DNA from: an uncultured Bacillota bacterium
GTDB taxonomy: Bacteria > Bacillota > UBA994 > UBA5500
Direction of reading: 5' to 3'
NCBI GenBank assembly: GCA_937874815.1
Contig: CALNBW010000064.1
Location: forward strand, 1-5,023
Length of the DNA: 5,023 nt
Part shown: positions 1-5,023 of the stretch, one piece after another
Numbering within the stretch: the first letter of the stretch is position 1
Layout of the letters: every line of letters starts with the position of its first letter
Made by a program: the position numbers and the translations under genes
The notes under the pieces: model-generated
The model's input: the letters and a program-made list of their open reading frames with translations, nothing else
Database searches by the model: none
Told to the model about the DNA's origin: nothing

Positions 1-72
1 ATGCGCTTGTCGTAGGGCCAACGACCTCCCCCCAAACCTTTAGGGGCTTCTTCAGTGGTCTTGAACCGTCCC
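1..72 (+). repeat. Left copy of the ~72-bp inverted repeat
   Basis: This is the plus-strand counterpart of 4880-4951 and lies just past the yhaN stop codon. The outer stem is TAGGGCCA (13-20) with TGGTCTTG (56-63): all 8 pairs form, three of them as G-U wobbles. If read as protein alongside the right copy, it shows a TAG at codon 5, substitutions at all codon positions and a frameshift, so it is not a conserved coding sequence. It may extend beyond the window start. There is no U-tailed terminator for yhaN in this stretch. Confidence 0.85.
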
Positions 73-77
73 TCACG

Positions 78-2882
78 CTAGCTCCCCCAATCGGCAAACT
101 GAGGGTTGTGGGTGAGTAGCCAAATCTGACGTGTCTGCGCAATTTTTGATAGGGCCGCATGGATACGCTCCAGCCGCTCACTATCGCAATTGACGAAAGG
201 ATCGTCAAAGATAAGCGGTAGACGCACGTCTTCTGCCAAAAGGTCAGCGATAGCGAGGCGTAGGCTGAGATAGAGCTGGTCGCGCGCGCCTTGGCTAAGC
301 TGGGCGGGGTGAATCGGCTGCCCAGCGGCACCGCGCAGGGTGACAGCGAAATCGGCATCGAGCTCAACGCGCCGCTCAGGCTGGTCCGTGATTAGGGCGA
401 AGTAGGAACTAACTTGTGCTGCCAAACGTTCGCGATGGCTAGCGCTGTAATCGATGCGAGCCGCCTCCAGCTCGCGATAAGCGAGGCCAAGGGCGTCCAC
501 CTCGAGGCTGAGACGCTCTTCTTGTCGTTTGAGTTCCTGTAGGCGCTCATAGGCGAGGGCCAAGTTGAGTGGTTTTTGCCCCTCGAGCTGGGCGCGGCGC
601 CGCAGCAGGTTTTCTTCTTCGTGTTGAAGGTCTGCGAGTTCTTGCTGCAGCGTGGCGATTTCGGCTTTTAACTCCTCATATTGTTGATTGATAGCAGGGG
701 CCTGGGAGGGCGCATGCAATGCGCCCCTACAGATATCGTTTACAGCGGGTGATGGCCCAGGGCGAGATAGATGTGCTCCCGCCACATCTTCGATATGACT
801 GCCGCACGAATTAGGGTAGCGTATTGCTGGCGCAATACACTTGATCTCGCCCCTACGGGGGTCATCAAGGCCAGGGAGGCCGGGGTAGTTGTCGACTAGG
901 GTTTGCCAAGCCAGCCTGATAGCCGCCAGGTTGTTTTGCAGATCGAGGGCGCGCCGCTCTAAAGCAACTAAGCCGTCCACTTGCTGGGCAGACCACAGCG
1001 CCGCCTGCGTCTGCCGGATTTCGTTGAGATCCTTCTCCAGCTGGCAATAGGCCTGGTATCGCCGCCGCAAGGATGTCCAGTCAACAGGGGTTGCTGCGCC
1101 TTGCGCCGCGACATGGTCCGCTGCAGCAGCCAGTTCCGCCGTCAACTCATCCATGTGCGCTTGCTGAGCAGCTAGGCGGTTCTCGATGTTGCTACGCCCA
1201 CTCGTCTCCAGATTGGCAAAGGCGGAGATCATGCCCTGGCAACTAGCTAGCTCGGTTTGTGCCTGTGTTAGCGCCGCCTGGGCTGTAGTAAACGCAGCAG
1301 CTGTTGGCCTAGTGGCTTGGGCAGCTAGTAGTTTCTCTAGGAATACCTGCATTGCCTGTAGATCGCGGCACCGTTTTAGGGCCAAACTGACTGAACCAGT
1401 AGAGTTTGAGCTGGCATCCTTATCCTTGCTGCCCAGCGGGGGCAGCAACCAACCCAATAGGCAACAGGCTAGGCTGACTACAATACCAATAGGCCCCGCT
1501 GTGCGCCCCCAGAACCAATAACTAACAGCGCCCAGCAGGATGCCGCCCAAGCGACTAGCCCAGATAAACCCTGCCCGGCCCGCGGCCGGCTTCTGCCTGC
1601 GTCTGCTCCCTGCCTTCCCCTGCACTTGTTGCTGGATAGCAGCCAGCAGCTGCGCCGGCGCTAACCCCAAATCACCAAAGCGAGCCTGGTAATCCTGCTC
1701 TAGCTCGCTATAAGCTGCCTCCTCAGTAGCCAGCGCGTCATATCCCTCCTGCGCCTGCTCCACTGCTGCAGCCAACTCCTGCTCCCGCCTCTTGTAGTCA
1801 GCCAAAGTCTGTTCTTCATAAGCCGCCAATTGTGCCAGTTCACCTTTTAGCCCTTCCTGCTCGCGTTGCAAACGGGCTAATTCGCGTTCGCGCTCTAACT
1901 GCTGGTCAAGATACTGCTCCCACTCCACTGCGCCCTGGGTAAACAAGGGGTATGTAGCAAGCTGGCTGCACAACGCTTCCGCTTGTTCTTCCATACGGCG
2001 GGCGCGGTACAACGCTTGTTCTACCTGCTGCTGTTGCTCCAAGCCATGCTGATAACGCTCCGCCTGGGTGCGCCACTCGCTCCAAGCTTGAAAAGTGGCA
2101 GAGCGGGTAGCGAGCTGTTTCTGCTGAGCCTGCCGCTCCTCACTAAGAGTAGCTAACCTAGATTGCACCATCTGCAGTTCTGCACTGCTGGCCTCTCCTG
2201 CTTCCATTTGACTAGTCAGCCCGGCTATTTCTGCGCGCAACTCTTCCAGTTGGCGATCTTTGTTGCCGCCGCGGGCCCTCCCTAAAGGTTCCCCGTAATA
2301 ACGGGTGATCTGCTTGAGCTCGTTCTCAAGTAGCTGCTGCACGTGGGTGGCCTTGCCCCCGGCTCCAGCCAGAAGGCCCTGGACCGCTGCATCTAACCCC
2401 TCCGGAGTAGGCATCGGTTGGGTAAGGCAAAAAGTCGCCAGGAAAAGGTCAAGCGAACTGATGCCAAGCAGATGCTGTAGTGTCTCCTGGTAAGCACGGA
2501 AAGGGCGAGTAGCGCTCGGATTATCTACCCCAGTCGCCTGCGGCATTTGCACCCACTGCCCCTGGGCATAATAGCGCAGGCTAACCTGGTGGGTAGCGAA
2601 ATTGCGCTTGAGATGGTATGAGGTACTGCCGACACTAAAATATAGTTCTCCACTGAATTCAGGAGGATCGTACCAGTTACGGTAACGCGCCTGGCCAAAC
2701 TTGGCGGGGTCGCCAGTTGCGGGCAGGCCAAAAATAATGGCGGCCAACCCAGCCACTAGGGTTGACTTACCCGCTTCATTCGGTAGCACTAGGACACTAT
2801 TTTTATCTAGGTTGATTGCAAACTCATCTCGGTAACACCCAAACCCACGCAGGATTAGGCGTTGCCACCTAACGTTACTCAT
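78..2882 (-). CDS. yhaN: YhaN-like AAA ATPase, SbcC/Rad50-type, with central membrane hairpin
   Basis: This is the ATPase partner of an SbcCD/Mre11-Rad50-like complex, 934 residues from the ATG at 2882. The N-terminal ATPase half carries a P-loop, PNEAGKST, at about residues 34-41. The C-terminal half has the ABC signature LSQG (862-865), Walker B LPLIFDD (888-894) and the switch region LTHN (923-926). Between them lie two long Glu/Gln/Leu/Ala-rich coiled-coil arms (about 185-430 and 495-835). The apex is not a CXXC zinc hook but two hydrophobic stretches (about 437-457 and 462-482), as in the Bacillus YhaN type, so membrane tethering is inferred. Residues about 676-725 are encoded by a palindromic repeat and look unlike coiled coil. 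The first P-loop glycine is Leu33. An upstream in-frame start at 3065 was rejected because it lies deep inside yhaO; the 2882 start begins the family-typical N-terminus and overlaps the yhaO stop by 8 nt. Function as a DNA-end ATPase is inferred from family; the biological role of YhaN is not well known. Confidence 0.9.
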   Translation of the reverse strand: MSNVRWQRLILRGFGCYRDEFAINLDKNSVLVLPNEAGKSTLVAGLAAIIFGLPATGDPAKFGQARYRNWYDPPEFSGELYFSVGSTSYHLKRNFATHQVSLRYYAQGQWVQMPQATGVDNPSATRPFRAYQETLQHLLGISSLDLFLATFCLTQPMPTPEGLDAAVQGLLAGAGGKATHVQQLLENELKQITRYYGEPLGRARGGNKDRQLEELRAEIAGLTSQMEAGEASSAELQMVQSRLATLSEERQAQQKQLATRSATFQAWSEWRTQAERYQHGLEQQQQVEQALYRARRMEEQAEALCSQLATYPLFTQGAVEWEQYLDQQLERERELARLQREQEGLKGELAQLAAYEEQTLADYKRREQELAAAVEQAQEGYDALATEEAAYSELEQDYQARFGDLGLAPAQLLAAIQQQVQGKAGSRRRQKPAAGRAGFIWASRLGGILLGAVSYWFWGRTAGPIGIVVSLACCLLGWLLPPLGSKDKDASSNSTGSVSLALKRCRDLQAMQVFLEKLLAAQATRPTAAAFTTAQAALTQAQTELASCQGMISAFANLETSGRSNIENRLAAQQAHMDELTAELAAAADHVAAQGAATPVDWTSLRRRYQAYCQLEKDLNEIRQTQAALWSAQQVDGLVALERRALDLQNNLAAIRLAWQTLVDNYPGLPGLDDPRRGEIKCIAPAIRYPNSCGSHIEDVAGAHLSRPGPSPAVNDICRGALHAPSQAPAINQQYEELKAEIATLQQELADLQHEEENLLRRRAQLEGQKPLNLALAYERLQELKRQEERLSLEVDALGLAYRELEAARIDYSASHRERLAAQVSSYFALITDQPERRVELDADFAVTLRGAAGQPIHPAQLSQGARDQLYLSLRLAIADLLAEDVRLPLIFDDPFVNCDSERLERIHAALSKIAQTRQIWLLTHNPQFADWGS
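699..709. repeat. Direct repeat flanking the compound element (left copy)
   Basis: GGCCTGGGAGG here matches GGCCAGGGAGG at 869-879 in 10 of 11 bases. The pair brackets the compound repeat and could be a decayed target duplication, although it overlaps unit A by 2 bases and a clean loss of one copy plus the element (170 bp) would break the yhaN frame. Confidence 0.4.
708..730 (-). repeat. Palindromic unit A (short)
   Basis: A perfect 8-bp stem, GGGCGCAT (708-715) with ATGCGCCC (719-726), has a 3-nt loop and is followed by CTAC on the plus strand. In the minus-strand reading it begins GTAGGGGCG, exactly like unit B. Confidence 0.8.
760..856 (-). repeat. Palindromic unit B (long, multi-stem)
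   Basis: An outer 9-bp stem, GGGCGAGAT (760-768) with ATCTCGCCC (844-852), encloses two perfect 7-bp hairpins: AGATGTG / CACATCT (769-775, 783-789), which abuts the outer stem, and GTATTGC / GCAATAC (821-827, 832-838). About 30 nt between the hairpins show no obvious pairing. It ends CTAC like unit A. Confidence 0.8.
869..879. repeat. Direct repeat flanking the compound element (right copy)
   Basis: GGCCAGGGAGG is the partner of 699-709. It encodes part of the PGLPGLDD stretch at the end of the normal-looking YhaN sequence, before the repeat-derived residues begin. Confidence 0.4.
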
Positions 2883-4008
2883 TTTGCCGCGCCCCCTGCA
2901 AGAAAGCAGCCAGGCCCCGGCGTAGAGCCAAATCGGCCACTTTATTTTCCCTCTCAGTGCTAGCCCTTTGCGCTTGCTCCTGCATCCGCCGCACGAAAAG
3001 GCCACGAATTGTTTGCTCCTGCGCCCAGCGCTCCTGCAGCCCTGCAGCCAAATGCACGGTAGCATCGACCAGCTCTAGATGATAGAAATAGCGGGCCAAG
3101 CGACCGCTCAGTGCTTCAGCATCTAGCAGGAAGTGAGCCGCGCCCTGCAGTTCCACTTGCAGAAGTAATTCTGGATCGGCCAGGCTGACGATGCTGGCCG
3201 CCAGCTCTTCCATGTCCGCAAACTGACTTATATCAACTTGAATTACTTGATGGTTAACATTTTGCCAAGGGACTCGGTCCACGCTTACTGCCCCCGGCTG
3301 CAGCGTAACTAGAGTAAGCTGACCACAACCAATATCATTATAACCTTTGCTAGCAATAGCGCCGGCATAGGCCATAGTGGTCTGACCAGATTGCTTCTGC
3401 TGGGGGCTATGAAAATGGCCCAAGGCGACATAGTCGTAGCCAGCCTCGGCAAGGAGTTGGCTGGATAGGGGCAGGCCCCGTTCATTTGTCTGCCAATCGA
3501 GCGAACCATGAAAAGCGCCTACATGTATTCCCTGTCCTGCCACACGGGGATAGGGCTGCAAATAGTCGGCAGCATTAGTCAGTCCCCCGGTGTAAGCGAG
3601 GCTATAAAGATATAGCCGTTCTCCCCGAATCGTTAGCTCTTGGGGTGGACCCGGTTGCGGATTTGTGACTAGGATGCCGGGCCAGCGCTCGCCATAGCGC
3701 TGGTAAACCGAATCATGATAGGTTATTTCATCGTGGTTGCCAGGCACAGTAACCACTGTGATACCGGCGTCTACCCACGCTTTAAGCTCAGCCATCACGC
3801 TTTCCACGAGCACATTGTTAGGCCGATGGGTCTCGAAGAGATCGCCCACGATCAGGATCAAATCGAGCTGTTGCTCGGGTGCCAGAATCCAGGCCGTAAG
3901 GCGTTCTAGTATTTTATCTCGCTGACCAGCATAGGCCGCTGCACGAGAACCTAGCCAAGCAGCTGACCAGCCGAGGTGCAGATCGGCCAAATGCAAACAT
4001 CGAAGCAA
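2875..4008 (-). CDS. yhaO: YhaO-like DNA repair metallophosphoesterase (SbcD/Mre11 family)
   Basis: This 377-residue protein is a calcineurin-like metallophosphoesterase, the presumed nuclease subunit that works with the downstream YhaN ATPase. All the metal-binding motifs are visible in order: DLH (residues 9-11), GDLFE (55-59), GNHD (90-93), FHG with His167, and GHFH (197-200). The remaining 170 or so residues match the capping and C-terminal region through which Mre11-like proteins contact the base of their Rad50-like partner. The motifs are intact, so an active Mn-dependent phosphodiesterase is likely. The start is TTG at 4008; a GGGAGG site 7 nt upstream supports it, and the protein then begins directly with the first beta strand (LRCLHLADLHLG), as usual for the family. 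The stop overlaps the yhaN start (ATGAGTAA), giving a two-gene operon. The nuclease polarity and physiological substrate are not known from the sequence. SbcD is the alternative name, but the short length and the membrane-type partner favour YhaO. Confidence 0.92.
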   Translation of the reverse strand: MLRCLHLADLHLGWSAAWLGSRAAAYAGQRDKILERLTAWILAPEQQLDLILIVGDLFETHRPNNVLVESVMAELKAWVDAGITVVTVPGNHDEITYHDSVYQRYGERWPGILVTNPQPGPPQELTIRGERLYLYSLAYTGGLTNAADYLQPYPRVAGQGIHVGAFHGSLDWQTNERGLPLSSQLLAEAGYDYVALGHFHSPQQKQSGQTTMAYAGAIASKGYNDIGCGQLTLVTLQPGAVSVDRVPWQNVNHQVIQVDISQFADMEELAASIVSLADPELLLQVELQGAAHFLLDAEALSGRLARYFYHLELVDATVHLAAGLQERWAQEQTIRGLFVRRMQEQAQRASTERENKVADLALRRGLAAFLQGARQNE

Positions 4009-4079
4009 GCTATCGCCTCCCTGCTGTTAACAACTTGCCTACCAACAAATGTTCGCCGTAGCGGTGCTAAATCCTGCGC
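4009..4079 (-). other. Leader / promoter region of yhaO-yhaN
   Basis: These 71 nt between the terminator T-run and the yhaO start must hold the operon promoter if the terminator is efficient. No good sigma-A pair (TTGACA / TATAAT with 16-18 nt spacing) is visible, and the only short palindrome (CCGCTACGG) is too small to support a claim. The ribosome site of yhaO lies at its downstream end. Confidence 0.4.
4016..4021 (-). promoter_or_regulatory. Ribosome binding site fixing the TTG start of yhaO
   Basis: GGGAGG on the minus strand is placed 7 nt before the TTG at 4008. There is no ATG in frame near the first beta strand of the protein, so this site decides the start. It is the strongest Shine-Dalgarno match of the yhaO-yhaN operon; yhaN has only a weak G-rich stretch before its ATG and probably relies on coupling. 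Confidence 0.8.
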
Positions 4080-4114
4080 AAAAAAAGAGCCATGGGGTGT
4101 TTTGCCCCATGGCT
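4080..4114 (-). terminator. Intrinsic terminator of the CPBP protease gene
   Basis: Read on the minus strand, a perfect 10-bp stem (AGCCATGGGG / CCCCATGGCT, 4114-4105 and 4097-4088) with a 7-nt loop is followed one base later by seven T residues (4086-4080). It starts 12 nt after the protease stop codon. This is a textbook rho-independent terminator in the direction of the upstream gene. It implies that yhaO needs its own promoter in the remaining 70 nt, or depends on read-through. Confidence 0.92.
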
Positions 4115-4126
4115 AGGTGATAATTC

Positions 4127-4825
4127 CTATAAAAACGACTCGGCAAGTGAAAGTAGCGTGCTGATAAGATTAAAACAGGCATGGGCTATAACCGGTGCAG
4201 CTAAGTTATTACGGTCTCGCTCGTATAGCAAAACAAAAGCTATCGCCGGAATCAAAATCTGGACGAACTGCACGGGGTTAATGCCATGCAACAGGGTAAA
4301 GAACAAGGTGGTAATAACGAGAGCCCAGCGCCTGCCATACTTATGGCGAGTAGTGCCGAAGATAATACCGCGGAAAATAATCTCCTCTATAATTGGAGCA
4401 AAAATAACCACTCGGAGGAAAAACGAGGCCCAGCCCCAAAAGTAGAGGGGGACTTCAGGTGATATTCTAGCCCACTCGGCCCAGGGACCCAAGATTAGCG
4501 GTAAAACCAAACCAACCACCGTACTAGCTACCTGCGCGGCTACCCCCCACAAGGCTCCGGCCTTCAGGCTGCCTCGGAATGTCTCCTTGGTCAGACCGAA
4601 ATCGGCAAAACTAGGCCAGTAGCCGTAGTGGCGATAGGCCCATAAGAATAGCGAGCTCATCAGCGGCTCCAAAAGCATCGCATTATTCTCTGGCAAACTC
4701 TTGGGGTAAAGCAGGTAGGCGATGGCACTTAAAAGTATGTAGAACCCAAATAGCTTTAATATATCCTTGAAACGAACGTCTATCCCCTGCTCGGGGGCCA
4801 GCAAATTGCTACGCCTCTTCTCCAT
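4127..4825 (-). CDS. CPBP-family intramembrane metalloprotease (CAAX protease-like, Abi)
   Basis: This is a 232-residue polytopic membrane protein of the CPBP (Rce1-like / Abi) glutamic-metalloprotease family. The family motifs are present: EEIIFR (residues 147-152), the FxxxH motif FTLLH (176-180) and HxxxN, HACFN (215-219). Hydrophobic segments lie at about 23-40, 52-64, 88-112, 126-146, 168-180, 186-201 and 208-225. The known family members cleave membrane-associated prenylated or processed substrates, or serve in bacteriocin immunity; the substrate here cannot be predicted. The chosen start, ATG 4825, has AGAGGTG 6 nt upstream. An in-frame TTG at 4852 with AAAGGAG 8 nt upstream is a real alternative. 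The open frame continues to an ATG at 4981 (284 residues), but the extra N-terminus is hydrophilic, is partly made of a repeat that recurs as non-coding DNA at 1-72, and the 4981 start has no ribosome site. An intrinsic terminator follows the stop by 12 nt, so the gene is probably transcribed apart from yhaO-yhaN. Confidence 0.85.
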   Translation of the reverse strand: MEKRRSNLLAPEQGIDVRFKDILKLFGFYILLSAIAYLLYPKSLPENNAMLLEPLMSSLFLWAYRHYGYWPSFADFGLTKETFRGSLKAGALWGVAAQVASTVVGLVLPLILGPWAEWARISPEVPLYFWGWASFFLRVVIFAPIIEEIIFRGIIFGTTRHKYGRRWALVITTLFFTLLHGINPVQFVQILIPAIAFVLLYERDRNNLAAPVIAHACFNLISTLLSLAESFL

Positions 4826-4831
4826 TTGAGG

Positions 4832-4838
4832 CACCTCT
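4832..4838 (-). promoter_or_regulatory. Ribosome binding site for the preferred protease start (ATG 4825)
   Basis: AGAGGTG lies 6 nt before the ATG at 4825. It makes a 232-residue protein in which about 20 residues precede the first membrane helix. This competes with the AAAGGAG site further upstream. Confidence 0.6.
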
Positions 4839-4860
4839 GGTGTTGTCTCCAAACCATCTT

Positions 4861-4867
4861 CTCCTTT
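4861..4867 (-). promoter_or_regulatory. Alternative ribosome binding site for a TTG start at 4852
   Basis: AAAGGAG lies 8 nt before an in-frame TTG (4852-4850), which would add 9 residues to the protease. The same site lies only 3 nt before an out-of-frame ATG (4857) that opens a 25-codon frame ending at 4780. That frame overlaps the protease start, but the spacing is poor, so it is not called as a gene. The neighbour yhaO also uses TTG, so this start is credible. Confidence 0.4.
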
Positions 4868-4879
4868 CTGCCAGCCATG

Positions 4880-4951
4880 GGGACGGTCAGGACCACTGAA
4901 GAAGCCCCTAAAGGCTTTGGAGTAAGGTCGTTGGTCCTGCGAAAAGCGCAT
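4880..4951 (-). repeat. Right copy of a ~72-bp inverted repeat with RNA-like fold
   Basis: The reverse complement of this stretch matches 1-72 with 7 substitutions and 2 single-base indels over 73 columns (about 88% identity), including a 24-bp identical core. Read on the minus strand it holds a perfect 8-bp outer stem, CAGGACCA with TGGTCCTG (4939-4932 and 4896-4889), enclosing a smaller AAGCC / GGCTT hairpin. It lies upstream of the protease ribosome sites. Its identity (dispersed repeat, leader RNA or terminal repeat of a larger unit) is unknown. Confidence 0.85.
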
Positions 4952-4972
4952 TGGGGCCTCAAATAAAGGGTG

Positions 4973-5001
4973 CTTAGACATCGACGGTTAAAAGCGGCCA
5001 A
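4973..5001 (-). promoter_or_regulatory. Weak candidate promoter of the protease gene
   Basis: TTGGCC (5001-4996) and TCTAAG (4978-4973) are 17 nt apart on the minus strand; each matches four of six consensus sigma-A bases. Transcription would start near 4966, placing the repeat element wholly inside the leader RNA and ruling out the 4981 translation start. The match is weak and could be chance. Confidence 0.2.
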
Positions 5002-5023
5002 CTGTTTGAGCTTAGGCGAGTTT

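Larger units (their letters stand above)
708..856 (-). repeat. Compound palindromic repeat inserted in frame in yhaN
   Basis: Two palindromic units (708-730 and 760-856) joined by a 29-nt spacer sit inside yhaN. Together they encode about residues 676-725, a stretch with Cys, His, Pro and Arg but none of the Glu/Gln/Leu heptads found on both sides. Both units share the ends GGGCG and CGCCCCTAC. The reading frame stays open through the whole element. Repeats starting GTAGGGGCG are, from memory, dispersed in several Clostridia genomes, usually between genes; this could not be checked here. The behaviour resembles the in-frame palindromic elements of Rickettsia, without any claim of relationship. 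Confidence 0.8.
4826..5023 (-). other. Upstream region of the protease gene, containing a structured repeat
   Basis: If the protease starts at 4825, this is its leader. It contains the right copy of the 72-bp inverted element (4880-4951), two candidate ribosome sites downstream of it, and a weak promoter-like pair upstream of it. The open frame runs through this stretch up to 4981, so a long N-terminal extension cannot be formally excluded. No other gene is visible between 4981 and the window edge. Confidence 0.5.

Noticed and set aside
1..72. Left element as a pseudogene fragment of the CPBP protease N-terminus
   Set aside because: Similarity covers only the repeat and stops before the family-typical part of the protease; substitutions show no codon-position bias, so a non-coding repeat explains it better.
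1..77. Transcription terminator after yhaN
   Set aside because: On the minus strand no stable hairpin followed by a T-run is visible before the window edge, so the yhaN transcript may continue into a further gene outside the window.
760..856. Unit B as a tRNA or other cloverleaf RNA gene
   Set aside because: It has several stems but no CCA-end acceptor, no TTC-type T-loop and no anticodon arm layout, and it is inside an intact coding frame.
1426..1448. Perfect 9-bp stem TTGCTGCCC / GGGCAGCAA with a 5-nt loop inside yhaN
   Set aside because: It has no T-run on either strand, lies in coding sequence just after the second membrane helix, and has no second copy in the window; probably a by-product of Leu-Pro-Pro-Leu-Gly codon use.
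981..1521. Plus-strand open frames opposite yhaN, and similar frames opposite yhaO and the protease
   Set aside because: They are antisense shadows: no ribosome sites, no recognisable domains, and they overlap well-supported genes.
2883..3065. 61-codon upstream extension of yhaN, giving a 995-residue protein
   Set aside because: It lies entirely within the yhaO coding sequence, is rich in Cys, Arg and Gly without family resemblance, and the start at 2882 gives the normal N-terminus and a compact 8-nt overlap.
1..4951. The bracketed block as a composite transposon or genomic island
   Set aside because: There is no transposase, integrase or target duplication within view, and the three genes are ordinary housekeeping-type families with uniform composition.

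Overview
The window looks like chromosomal DNA of a Gram-positive anaerobe of the Firmicutes (Clostridia / Peptococcaceae / Thermoanaerobacterales type). This is inferred from a yhaO-yhaN gene pair, strong purine-rich Shine-Dalgarno sites, a TTG start, a U-tailed intrinsic terminator and a GC content a little above half. No rRNA, tRNA, CRISPR array, transposase or phage gene is visible, and the species cannot be named from the sequence.

All three genes lie on the minus strand, so transcription runs from high to low coordinates. First comes a CPBP-family membrane protease (4825 to 4127), closed by a clear intrinsic terminator (4114 to 4080). A short intergenic leader follows, then a two-gene operon. 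yhaO (4008 to 2875) encodes an SbcD/Mre11-like metallophosphoesterase, and yhaN (2882 to 78) encodes an SbcC/Rad50-like ATPase. The two overlap by 8 nt (ATGAGTAA), so they are probably translationally coupled. The products should form a nuclease-ATPase complex acting on DNA ends. Unlike SbcC, this YhaN has two hydrophobic helices at the apex of its coiled coil and no CXXC zinc hook, which suggests the complex is tethered to the membrane. The protease is in a separate transcription unit and no functional link to the pair can be shown.

Two repeat systems sit on top of these genes. (1) A compound palindromic repeat (708-856) lies inside yhaN and is translated in frame as about 50 residues interrupting the second coiled-coil arm. 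It consists of two units that share the ends GGGCG...CGCCCCTAC, the larger one folding into an outer stem with two inner hairpins. (2) A roughly 72-bp element occurs at both window ends in inverted orientation (1-72 and 4880-4951), at about 88% identity. It can fold around an 8-bp stem in which all three stem substitutions between copies keep pairing through G-U wobbles, but only when read in one direction. The right copy lies in the leader of the protease gene; the left copy lies just beyond the yhaN stop. These two repeat systems are the most unusual content of the window.
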